Origin: Ulva prolifera
Lineage: Eukaryota; Chlorophyta; Ulvophyceae; Ulvales; Ulvaceae
NCBI GenBank assembly: GCA_023078555.1
Contig: CM041200.1
Location: 9,167,856 to 9,231,855, forward strand
Length of the DNA: 64,000 nt
Direction of reading: 5' to 3'
Shown one piece after another: positions 12,954 through 23,207 of the stretch (its first letter is position 1; every line of letters begins with the position of its first letter). Position numbers and translations under genes: made by a program. A model generated the notes under the pieces. That model ran no database searches, was not told where the DNA came from, and saw nothing but the letters and a program-made list of their open reading frames with translations.

Positions 12954-15900
12954 ATGCAGGCCCATCACGTAGCGACGGAGCCCATGGCGAAACGTGTTAG
13001 GAGGACAAAGGCTGACATGGAGCTCAGTCTTGCGCAGAAAGGTATTTACAGTGACCCTGACGCAAATGGTGCTGAGAGGTACAGATGCAAGCACTGTCAC
13101 ACTCCTTTCGCGCCCTCTAGCAGAGCTCATGCAACGCGGCACGAGTGCCCAGCTGCCCCGGGTGTGGCCTAGCATACTGACACCGACGTAGGCGGTCCAT
13201 TTGCCGGCTGCGACACGAGGCTGCCCTTGGGGGCATCTCTGCAAGACGAGCCTGCTGCTGCAGCTGGCTCCGGCTCACCAGAGGCATACACGTACAGCAT
13301 GCCAGAATGCACGGAAGATTGGGCGCTAGGCACTGAGGCAGATGCACCTGTGTATTACACAGCTGAAGAGGCCGATTTAATCGCTATGGCAAGGGCGACT
13401 GCCTTCAATGCTGCCTATGAGGTGTGACACCCCGATCCCGCAGCTGAGTGGCACAAGTCCATGCGAGAGCAGTACATCAGAGAGGCACCTCTCTAACACC
13501 GGTGCATATGCATGACCGAGTGGGCATGGACGCATGTCGCTACGACTGTGTTGTTGCAGGAGTTGATCAGAGATGATGACTGGAGAGCCCGAGGCGGACT
13601 AGAGGACCTGGATGAGGAAGACGAGGATGACATCGCCCCTCGGCCAGATGGCGATCGTGGCCCACTACCGGGTCAAGTGCTCGCTGAGGCCGCAGCCGAA
13701 CAGGGTGTGTATGCACCTAGGCCCATCGGTGTCCATCTGGCTCCGGCGCAACGGCGGTTGCTGGAAGTCCATGCTGCACAACAGGGTTGTCGACCGCCTA
13801 AAAAGGGGACCGGAGCATGGTTGTGTGCCCACCGAGGGGATCCCATCACACCGGGGCACGCCGTCACCGTTGTGCAGGCCTGTTACTGGTTGGCGACGAT
13901 GAAGAACGATCACAGGGTCACAGACACAGTTATTGATCAGTACTGTGCGATGATGCACCACCTGATCCTGCCGCCTGACAATTTGTACCCAGCATCATAT
14001 CACATGGTGAAGGCGGTATTGGACGTGGAATCAAGTACCACATGTACTAAGCACATATGTGACAAGTGTTGGACTGTGTTTCCACCACTTGATCCGGCTC
14101 AGTATCCCGGGAACGCAGATGCAGTGTGTGCTGCTGAAGGATGTGGCAACCGGCGTTTTGACGTTTCTGAAACTGGTGGGGTGTTCCCCAAGCGGAATAT
14201 TTACTACTTTGATGTACGGGCAACGGTACTGGACCTTCTGGATCCAGTATTGGAAGACCTCGATGCATACCGTGAGCAGCGAAAACAGGCCTACCAAGAC
14301 CCTGCATCTTTTTTGAGCAGCCCCGCCGGACAGCACGTGGACGCCGCTATAGGCCACAAGCTCAGCAACCCCTCCGTTGAGGAGAATGAAATTGTGATTC
14401 CGTTTTCAGTGGGTACGGTGCACCTGACCTGGCCAGTAATACGGCATGTAGCTATAGTTGCAATTGATGTCTAGCTCTAGCAAAAGTGTGACAATGCCAC
14501 CGGTTCCTGCAGGGGGGGATGGTGTCCAGATCTACACCAACAAAGTGTACGGTACGTTGGCTTGTGGGCTGAAGTTGACTGATGCACCAGAGGGTTTGCA
14601 AGCCAAGAATATAACATGGTCCCCGGTGTGCATCGTCCAAGGACCAACAGAGCCTGGGTCTTACCATGATGTCATGGCCCCCATCATAGAATTCTTTGAA
14701 AAACATGATCCAGGTGTGGTGTTGCTGTACATGCCTACTGACTTCAACGACATTCCACTCCTGTTGATCAGTCTCTCACACTGAATCAACCTACAGGCCG
14801 ACCAGGTTCCACACCTCTCCTGGTCGATGTTGGCGGGCCACAGCTGCTGAAAGTGTGGCCGGTTCTTGTGTGTGCACAGGGAGACATCCCGTTCATGACC
14901 AAGTTAACAGGCGGCTTGCATCATACCGGGCCGAATGCCTGCTTTGCGTGTGCGATGTCGGGGGCCCACAACCACGAAGCCAACACTGTCCGGTACGTTG
15001 CTGTGTAGACTGGAAGGCGGATATTCCAGATCCAGGCGCGTGCCGGGGCTACACTTGAAACCCCACCTGGTGTATCTGCAGATACAGCTGCCGTATGTAT
15101 GCAGGTGGCTGGGGTTTGATGCTGGAATGGTACAGAGGGTCCCATGTTATGCCGCAGCCGGCCAGTGTGCACCAATGGCAGGTCAGACGTTGCATCCACA
15201 TGAATTGGCTGCTGTTGACAACTCTGGGGACCATCCTCGCGTACCACTAGGTTACCTCCAGAAGGATGATGGGCGTTACCTTGCGAGGACTGCCTTCACT
15301 GATCCCATCGATGTCGCCTCAAGTACCTGGCTGACAGACAATGTGCTGAAGCTAAGCGACCTTGAAATCAAGATGCGCGGTAGAAAGGCAAAACTCTATC
15401 AAGACCAGGTGCTGCACCCATCACTGGAAGCAGTCGAAAAGAAGGATCAGACCCAGCGGGAGGACTGGGCCAACCAGATGCAGAAGGAGCTCGGAGCTCG
15501 TAAAGAACCGATGTTCCAGAGCCTCTCGTACGTGAAGTATGACTCTTGCTGTCCGGACTGTCTTACAGAATCTGTACCTGTTTCCTGCAAGGTCGTGCAG
15601 TATACTGACTGCTTAATCTTAAGTGTGCAGCCCGTGTCATTTCTTTCGATACGGGATTGCGCACATCTTCTTGCTGGGCATCCTCAAGGATTTCTGGCGC
15701 ATGTGGCTGAGGCAGGTGTCTTCTGGAGGACATGTTCTCCCGACTTACATCCGGCAACACATCTCAAAAAAGGGATCTGAAATTCTGGTGACAGAGTTGT
15801 TTGGCAAGCCGTACACCGACTTGATTCGGTGGGTCTCCAGCCAACTCTGTCGGGGTCTCGACATGCAGCTTCTGTGCAGCAATCGTTGCTGTTGCACAGC

Positions 15901-17429
15901 GTGCCCCACAGTGTGTCAATGAACTCTACTGCTTGCTGCTGGTGCAGGTACAGAGGACTGTGGATGATGGAGGAATGGCTGGCATTCACAGAGACATTCT
16001 CCATGTTCCTGCTCCACGACCTACCGTGGAAACGAGAGCATCTCGGGCTGAAGAAGGCTTTCGACGAGCAGTGGACACTGCTGCGGTCCTCGGTCCTTTA
16101 TTTCATGAAGTGGCACGATGGGCAACACACCGAAGAGCGAATATTGCAGGCACAGAAAGATCTGTTGGAGTATGGGAGAATTGTAGAGAAGGTCCGCACG
16201 CTGCAGTTGTACTTGCTTGGGCAAACAGACGGCTGCTGTGGCAACAGCTGCGTATGCGTATTGCAGACTTGGTAAGCTTGTGTGACAGCCGCGGCCGTCT
16301 CTACAGCAATTTGCCAACATGTTCGAGAATGCAGGCGTACGGGGGCAGATTTTTGACGACATACAAGCTGCATCTTGCTGCCATGCACCTGGCAGACCAG
16401 GTTCGGGCATGTGGGCCTGGCTATACGTGGTCAGAGTTCTGGGTGGAACGCATGGTTCAGCTCGTAAAGCGAATGGTGAAGTACCGCAGTACCGCCTACC
16501 CTGAACTGCTGTTTGTGCACGATTGGCTACTGACCCTAGCATGCCGCCGGGTGAAGTTGACTCCAGACGGGTGTCAGTGTGTGTCTTTAGCTGAAGCGCT
16601 GCGGGCCGTCAAGAGACGTCGCCAGTGTTCCCGTGACATGCCCCTCCCAGACCAGGCGCTGCTACTGGGAGCACCCAAGAAGGTAGATGCCGGGGAAAAG
16701 GGAGAGGTGCTGTGGAGCCCCACCCCGGGTGCTTCTGGGGATGCTCATCTGATGAAGGGATTGCCTCTGCTCCTCTTTGAAGACACGACCCTCCTACAGG
16801 ACGGGTGGCCAGTGTTCAAAGACGCCGATGCTGCTGAAAGAGAGGGCCTCATTCTGCATGAACTGGGGTTGGAAGGCCCCCTTGGTGCGGGCAAGGCTGG
16901 AGTTCAGGTGGAGTTGCAGAAGTTCACCCGGGCTGACCTTCCAATCGGGGATACAATGAGCAGTGTGCAGTGCAAAACGCAGACCAGGAAGAACAATCAG
17001 TGGTTCCTGATCCGATATAGTGTAGCTTATGCAGACGGGCGCACCGAAATGAAGGTGTATGTAGGGCAGTTTTTGTACTTTGTGCGTGCAACTTTCATGA
17101 GTAGTATGCTGCCGGAGGGGGCATATCGTCCGGGCTGCGATCGGCAGCACCCAGCTGATTTGCGGCTGGGGGTGGCTAACCTGTACACAAGTGTGGACCA
17201 GCATGGTCCGGGAGTTCGGCCTGCAGACCCGGGTATTTGCCGGCTGCACGAATTTGTGAAAGTTGACAAGTTGGACCCCTCCAAACCTGGCACCCGGTTT
17301 GAGGGGGTGTTTGTGCTAGATCTTAGGTCAATCGACTCGCAGGCAGTACCGACACGCGAGAGAAATGACACAAGGTTCTTTTGTGTTTCTGCAAAACTGT
17401 CAAGTAGGTATGCCGGTGTAAAGCGATAG
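12954..17429 (+). pseudogene. Tnp2-type CACTA transposase, copy A (nonsense codon in exon 1)
   Basis: Cut-and-paste transposase in about eight exons. Exon 1 (12954-13421; a second ATG is at 12984) encodes a basic N terminus and a zinc finger (CKHCHTPFAPSS...HATRHEC). Intron 13422-13559 has clean GT/AG ends. Exon 2 (13560 to about 14435) has an acidic stretch, then the Tnp2 cysteine region (CDKCWTVFPPLDP, CAAEGCGNRRFD) and PKRNIYYFDVRATVLDLL. Later exons carry DGVQIYTNKVYGTLACG, SPVCIVQGPTEPGSYHDVMAP (matching the Tnp2 core), GDIPFMTKLTGG...CFACAMSGAHNHEANTVRY, and a C-terminal part with MMEEWLAFTETFSMFLLHDLPWK and FWVERMVQLVKRMVKYRS. An in-frame TAG at 13170-13172 interrupts exon 1; copy B is open there. 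The rest looks intact, so the break is recent. Internal splice sites after exon 2 are approximate. Confidence 0.85.
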
Positions 17430-17473
17430 GTGCAGGGTGGCTGTTGCTTTGTGCCGAGAATCAGGTCTGGTAA

Positions 17474-18962
17474 TGTACACATTCGAAGTGTGATGCATCT
17501 GTGCTTGAGTCCCGGGTCGTGCAGCAAGGGGGCTGCTCGGGAGAGACTGCTGCAGTTGTGGATTGTGCCAGCATTTTGCCAAACACGCACACTCGTGCAA
17601 CAGTGCAATCCTGACAGGACTCTCAAGCTATCATATTAATTCTTTCACCACTCGACTGCAAAACATATCCACTGCATTCCTAGCCAAGGTTCACGGCTCG
17701 ATGCATTTGCAGACACCAGCTCTGGCAGCTTGTGTCTGGACCAAATAATGGGAGGCTGCAGCCCTCCCGGGAGAGCAGACATCAAAATTTTTGGGTGGCC
17801 CACAAACCGCCCATTTTTGTCCACATTCGAAGGGTGATGCATCTGTGCTTGAGTCCCGGGTCGTGCAGCAAGGGGGCTGCTCGGGAGAGACTGCTGCAGT
17901 TGTGGATTGTGCCAGCATTTTGCCAAACACGCACACTCGTGCAACAGTGCAATCCTGACAGGACTCTCAAGCTATCATATTAATTCTTTCACCACTCGAC
18001 TGCAAAACATATCCACTGCATTCCTAGCCAAGGTTCACGGCTCGATGCATTTGCAGACACCAGCTCTGGCAGCTTGTGTCTGGACCAAATAATGGGAGGC
18101 TGCAGCCCTCCCGGGAGAGCAGACATCAAAATTTTTGGGTGGCCCACAAACCGCCCATTTTTGTCCACATTCGAAGGGTGATGCATCTGTGCTTGAGTCC
18201 CGGGTCGTGCAGCAAGGGGGCTGCTCGGGAGAGACTGCTGCAGTTGTGGATTGTGCCAGCATTTTGCCAAACACGCACACTCGTGCAACAGTGCAATCCT
18301 GACAGGACTCTCAAGCTATCATATTAATTCTTTCACCACTCGACTGCAAAACATATCCACTGCATTCCTAGCCAAGGTTCACGGCTCGATGCATTTGCAG
18401 ACACCAGCTCTGGCAGCTTGTGTCTGGACCAAATAATGGGAGGCTGCAGCCCTCCCGGGAGAGCAGACATCAAAATTTTTGGGTGGCCCACAAACCGCCC
18501 ATTTTTGTACCCATTCGAAGTGTGATGCATCTGTGCTTGAGTCCCGGGTCGTGCAGCAAGGGGGCTGCTCGGGAGAGACTGCTGCAGTTGTGGATTGTGC
18601 CAGCATTTTGCCAAACACGCACACTCGTGCAACAGTGCAATCCTGACAGGACTCTCAAGCTATCATATTAATTCTTTCACCACTCGACTGCAAAACATAT
18701 CCACTGCATTCCTAGCCAAGGTTCACGGCTCGATGCATTTGCAGACACCAGCTCTGGCAGCTTGTGTCTGGACCAAATAATGGGAGGCTGCAGCCTCCCG
18801 AGAGTGGCGACACGAATGATTTTGGAGTGGCCCACAAACGAGCCATTCTTGTACATATTTCATGTGTGATGCATTTGTGCTTGAATTGGGGGTCGTGCAG
18901 CAAGGGGGCTGCTCGGGAGATACTGCTGCAGTTGTGCACTAATTCTGGCACCGAGTGGTACA
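17474..18962 (+). repeat. 344-bp tandem array in CACTA A (4 units plus part)
   Basis: The phrase TGATGCATCTGTGCTTGAG and its surroundings recur at 17491, 17835, 18179, 18523 and (diverged) 18867, a spacing of exactly 344 bp. The first four units are almost identical; the last is diverged and truncated. The array begins just after the transposase stop. Open frames inside repeat with the same period and are not treated as genes. Confidence 0.95.
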
Positions 18963-19301
18963 TGGAGTAGTGACACCAGATGAACGAGCACGTGTAATCT
19001 GCGATATGTGTGTGGACTTATGAAGTACGACTCTTGGTCGAGCGAACATGTTATAGGTTCACCCAGTGCTAGGACGCGTTGGAGGTATTGGGCTCATTAC
19101 TGGGTTGTGCTACGCACGTCGCGCAATGCAGCACGACGTAGGCTTTATTTCCGGACACTCCAACGAGGCAGTAACACAATTACAGTAACATCGTACCTGA
19201 CGCGCGGATGTGCCAGAGGTAGCCAGATTTGACGGCGACTTGACGTATTCGACAGGCTGATCGCTAGCTAGTTTCCAGTGAACGCTAATACATTCACACC
19301 A
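18963..19301. other. Spacer between array and third gene, CACTA A
   Basis: About 340 bp without a supported gene. The promoter of the third gene is presumably here or within the array. Confidence 0.5.
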
Positions 19302-20471
19302 ATGGGCTCCATTTCGAAAGTACCGTCCAAACAGTACAATAGGGAGTACGATGTAGCACGCTTGATACAAGAGGCTCCCATTTATGTGGACGAGGGAGGG
19401 GAACAGTATGTTTTCCCAGGATGGTCCAACAGAGATTGGGTCATGGAGGAGCCAGTAGTGCTGAGCTCCCCAGAGGCCCGAGCACGGTGGGGGATGTACT
19501 ACGTCCAGGAAGATATTGATGTGGACGAGTGCGAGGCTCAAGGGCGCACACACGAGGCCCCTAATGTGATTATGACCCCGTCGGTTGCGTACACCGTCCA
19601 TTCAGCCATCCAGCACCTTGCCCGCAATCGGCGTCCCACCCCGCACATATTCGAGGCCATGGCGGATACAAGATGCAATCTATTCATTGACCTCCGTGCG
19701 ATGGCACCTGGGGCCATTGCGGGGAACGTTGCTGCCTGCAATCAGTGGGTCATCCGGACTACGGATGTGATCCGCAGGTTCCTGCCGGTATTGTCAGGGC
19801 GTATGACTGGCGTCTACGTGGGCGTAGACGCCAGTCATCTACAATTCCACGTTCTCCGGAACCGCCACCCTTTGCGGCGACAGGAAAGGGGAATCGGGGC
19901 TACACGACAACAGGGCTCCAGTGCAGTACCCGAGCACGACCCCCCTGATGAATTCCTGTGCCGCGTGCTGGTGAAGCATCCACGGTGGATGTTTGAAGAT
20001 TTATGCACGATGGATGGATTTCTGGAAGAGGCACTCAGCGCCTTTGAGGAAGAGGATGCGGCTGGGGCGCACGCCTTGAGGTGTCTGCTTCTGCGCGGAT
20101 CGTATCGACCCGACGGGTGTGCTTCACCGTCATGCTCCTTCTTAATCCTGTGGCACTGCCAACTCCACAAAGGACTATAATGTTGAGGTGTTTGCAGGAT
20201 GGTGTTGCTTATGGGATGCTCTTGGGGCCAGCACCTAGAAGAAGGGGAGCTGCATACGGAAGGGGGGATACTGTGGCCGGACAGAGAACTCAGCAACTGC
20301 CCTGTGCAGCCACCTCACGAAGATGTCGTGGATCCGGGTTTCTATGAATTTTTTAGTAATCTAGTTAGGACGCCAGGCCTTGATGATTATGGGGCTCAGC
20401 GCCAACCTGTTCAGCTGTTTACTAGGAGACAGACACCGGTGCAGGCCCACTCTCGCAGTCGCAGCCGTTGA
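19302..20471 (+). CDS. Third CACTA gene, copy A, unknown function
   Basis: I do not recognise this protein. The ATG at 19302 opens MGSISKVPSKQYNREYD and the frame stays open to 20178. It includes QYVFPGWSNRDW, MYYVQEDIDVDECEAQ, HSAIQHLARNRRPTPHIFEAM and HDPPDEFLCRVLVKHPRWMFED. A second open segment, 20199-20471 (MVLLMGCSWGQHLEEG...SRSRSR), follows an AG shared with copy B and is probably the next exon. Copy B has a homologue with two frame disruptions (50699-51590), so the protein was once under constraint. No Ulp1 catalytic motif was seen, unlike the gene in the same relative place in element C. The junction between the two segments is not settled. Confidence 0.5.
19803..19838. repeat. 16-bp stem palindrome inside third-gene coding sequence
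   Basis: ATGACTGGCGTCTACG pairs with CGTAGACGCCAGTCAT around TGGG. It translates as MTGVYVGVDASH in the gene frame. Copy B has the same palindrome with one mismatch. Confidence 0.8.
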
Positions 20472-20962
20472 TCGCATGCTGCTGCAGGTCTTTGTAATAA
20501 GTATGCCCAGTGGCTTTGGCAGACCGTGCTTGACAGTAATTGTTGCTGGTTGTGTCCTGGAATCGCGGCCAACGGTCTTTCGAGTATATTATAATATATG
20601 AACCACGTGGTACTCGCTGTCTAGTATGCATGCCAGCTGGATTTGATTGTTCTGTATATGGACTCGACCACGCTCTTCAACCATGCTGCCACAGTCAGTG
20701 CAAAAATTTACAAACATCCGAGACTGGTTCCAAGTAGCACTCAGCTAGCTAAACATCAAAATCAATCAAGCATTCAGCAAATATAGGACTGCATCCCAGC
20801 ACTGCACAGCCATTGAATGCGGTATCTGTTTGCATGCGCAGCTAGATGGTGAATGGAAGTATCGTTACACTGTAGGATAGTGGCCAATAACCACAGTCCT
20901 TCACTAGTGCACCTACTGTTGCAAAGCAACATCGAATACATACAAATACACCCATGTCATCA
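20472..20962. other. Noncoding or intronic part of CACTA A
   Basis: No protein-like frame was supported. In copy B the DNA just upstream of this point carries the 790-bp insertion. Confidence 0.4.
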
Positions 20963-21392
20963 GTGGCACAACAAGGATGGTCCCTGTCTTGGTGTCTACA
21001 GACACGGTGCCTGCAAGTGTGAAGCATTTAAGCATGCCAGGTAATTGACTAACGATAAAGGATCCTTGTATACTCGTCCAGCTGAGGTCACCGCAGATAC
21101 TATTGCAGATACCGCAGGGATTATCGCTGTACATACGACAGCTGGTGGTGAAGCAAATACTGCATCCCATACCGCCGTAGCTATAGAGACCCCCTCAGCA
21201 ACAGATACGATCAAGGACCTCGGGCACCGTGCAGCTCGGAACAGGGCACAACAGGTTAGGATACTGTCTCGGAATTCTGCGCTAATCGTCGTTTGCACTC
21301 CGTACGAGGCGGAATACGCACCTGCAGCTGTGTCGACTGCTGCGCGGATTGGGGCCCTGTACCACAGCGGCGCATACAAAGCTTCTCCTTAA
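20963..21392 (+). CDS. Conserved reading frames near right end of CACTA A, unknown
   Basis: Two adjacent frames are conserved in both copies. The first, about 20963-21043, encodes a Cys-rich peptide (WHNKDGPCLGVYRHGACKCE), possibly zinc-binding. The second, 21045-21392, encodes an Ala/Thr-rich ~115-residue stretch (ADTIADTAGIIAVHTTAGGE) that copy B keeps open at 48690-49037 with scattered substitutions. They may be the last exons of the third gene or a separate small gene. The function is not recognisable. Confidence 0.4.
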
Positions 21393-21630
21393 GCTACAGT
21401 GCATTTGACATTATCAAAAGGTGGCATTTGCCCGAGAGCCGCGAGAGTATGCCACCTTGAGCCAGCTACGAATGCAACGACGGGCGTGGCGCAGGGCACG
21501 CTGTAAAGAGGAGATGTGCATCCAGCATGTACACGCCGAAGGAGTGTAGATGCGCGTTCCAGTGGAGCTCGGCTGATAGTGGCTCTGGCGGCACAATGCG
21601 CACGACGAGCGCACTCAGCCCAGCAAAAAA

Positions 21631-21818
21631 TATGCTGTTCAAAGGAGCGTGAAAGCGCGTTCGCGGCATGTGCATTTCGCTCCATGAGGTGCGCTGCAGG
21701 TGCGCACCACCACAACACAAATAATATGCTGTTCGTAGGAGCGTGAAAGCGCGGTCGCGGCATGTGCATTTCCTCAACGAGGTGCGCTGCAGGTGCGCAC
21801 CACCACAACACTCCGCTA
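21631..21818 (+). repeat. Two 94-bp subterminal direct repeats, CACTA A
   Basis: TATGCTGTTC recurs at 21631 and 21725, followed each time by GGAGCGTGAAAGCGCG and GGTGCGCTGCAGGTGCGCACC-like sequence, which is partly self-complementary. Copy B has both with the same 94-bp spacing. Subterminal repeats are typical protein-binding sites in CACTA elements; binding here is inference. Confidence 0.8.
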
Positions 21819-21946
21819 ACACATCTCACCTGCATTTTTGGGACGCACTTCACGCAGATACGGAATGTGTCTGAAGAGTGCGTGAACAGTGCGCGAATGT
21901 GCCAGCGAGCAAAACATGTGTCGCGAGTGTACACGCCGACCTGCCT

Positions 21947-21961
21947 ACCATCCTTGTAGTG
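21947..21961 (-). repeat. Right terminal inverted repeat of CACTA A
   Basis: ACCATCCTTGTAGTG, exact inverse complement of 9100-9114, followed by the CAA duplication. Confidence 0.95.
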
Positions 21962-22094
21962 CAACGGGAATCAAGGCTGACGTGTGAGCTGCACAGCTGA
22001 ATTGAGCATGCTCCCGGAATAGTTAGCAACGCTCACTTCATGTGCGTTCATTAAGCAAGTGCGAAGCTCTTATGCCCTTCTCGTTAAGTCTTCA
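21962..22094. other. Short flank between CACTA A and the LTR1 element
   Basis: 21962-21964 is the CAA target duplication. The remaining ~130 bp shows no gene. It does not resemble the sequence on the other side of the LTR1 element. Confidence 0.5.
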
Positions 22095-23150
22095 TGTTGT
22101 GAGATGTTCATCTCACCTCCGGCGCAGGCTGGTAGATGCGCACATGCATAATGACCTCCAGGTGCTTCCAAGCACGTACATGACCGAATAAGATAAAACG
22201 GTCCGGATATTGCATCATCACATAGTCATCAGATTATAATCATTTGTCATTTCGCGTTGTCGAATACCCGGACAGCGATACATTATTTGGCCTTTCAACA
22301 TCATGGGCCTCAGTCGCGCACTGCTCACCATGTGGCTACGAGGGCGTCGCGCACCAGTCATATCACTCTTCACTAACATCTTCATATATCTCATTATTAA
22401 GCACTGATATCATCGTGCATTTAGACGTGCGCACGAACACAACTTAAGATCACATCAAACGACACAGCATATCAATAGTTAGCTACGTCACTGGTCATGG
22501 GACATGCATGATGACACATTCATAGTCACACGTCATCAGTCATACTCAGCATGCACATGGTCAACTGTGCACAGGCCATTCGGAGGCACTAAGTCACCTA
22601 TGCCCCGAACCCGCTACGCGGTGGCCACGCTAGAGTACTACACGAAATTGTTATAAAGTCACATTTGGGGTTAAACTCCGACATGCACGTTATACTCCGA
22701 GACGCGCTGTTATCGCACCGGAAGCTACATGCATATGTCAGTGAGCACAATCATACTCGTCACATCATAACGCTGGCACCGAGTCCGGTGTCCATTGCTT
22801 GTCAGCCAATCATATTAGATATCCCGCGATTATTAGGGATTCCATTCAGTGTGCTCCACTTTTGTGTAGCACTTTAGCGTGGCCAGCCTTAGCAGGGGTG
22901 TCCTGGGTGCATTCCAAACGGTATTTATACCGTGCACTTGCTGGGATTCGTCCTTCTGTTTTCAGAGTTCGAATTGGGGAACCTATTTCCACTCTGTCGT
23001 AACACATTTCTGTCTGACACCCATTTTGTTGACCCTGTCTTACTCCATAGTTGATTACAGTCTCCGCACTGCAACGTAAGGCCCTCTTCATCACGCCAAG
23101 TCATATACAGGTGCTCGTCAGCGCCCCGGAGACTTCTACCTCTCTCGACA
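22095..23150 (+). repeat. 5' LTR of LTR1 element
   Basis: 1056 bp. It begins TGTTGTGAGATG and contains the self-complementary GTGAGAT...ATCTCAC at its start. It ends CTCTCGACA. The GGTATCGGTTTGCTAAG that follows also follows the LTR of the second element (GGTATCGATTCTGCTAAG) and may be the primer-binding site, although it lacks the usual TGG start. Confidence 0.9.
22920..22931 (+). promoter_or_regulatory. TATA-like promoter core in 5' LTR1
   Basis: GGTATTTATACC followed by CTTGCTGGGA about 8 bases on. The same core sits in the LTRs at 55827 and 63934, so it is the likely U3 promoter. Confidence 0.65.
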
Positions 23151-23207
23151 GGTATCGGTTTGCTAAGATCTTCTGCCTAACATTTCACACCTGTTGCAGA
23201 TCTCATC

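Larger units (their letters stand above)
9100..21961 (+). mobile_element. CACTA (EnSpm/CMC) DNA transposon, copy A, 12.9 kb
   Basis: Both ends carry an exact 15-base terminal inverted repeat, CACTACAAGGATGGT. The flanking trinucleotide CAA is duplicated (9097-9099 and 21962-21964). CACTA termini with a 3-bp duplication are diagnostic of the CACTA superfamily, and the internal Tnp2-type transposase agrees. Order from the left: ~0.86 kb without genes, accessory gene (minus), divergent promoter region, transposase (plus), 344-bp tandem array, third gene (plus), subterminal repeats. An inverted second copy lies at 48121-63681. Transposase and accessory regions are nearly identical between copies; the array and third gene differ more. 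Confidence 0.95.

Noticed and set aside
12954-17429. Classification as a KDZ (Kyakuja-Dileera-Zisupton) element
   Set aside because: Duplications are 3 bp, not the 8 bp expected of KDZ, the termini are CACTA, and the SPVCIVQGPTEPGSYHDV block and Cys region fit Tnp2.
17732-18671. Repeated 60-100 codon frames on both strands
   Set aside because: They recur with the tandem period and have no protein-like conservation of their own.
17474-18962. Regular repeats considered as a CRISPR array
   Set aside because: The 344-bp units have no short repeat/spacer pattern, the host is eukaryotic and the array lies inside a transposon.
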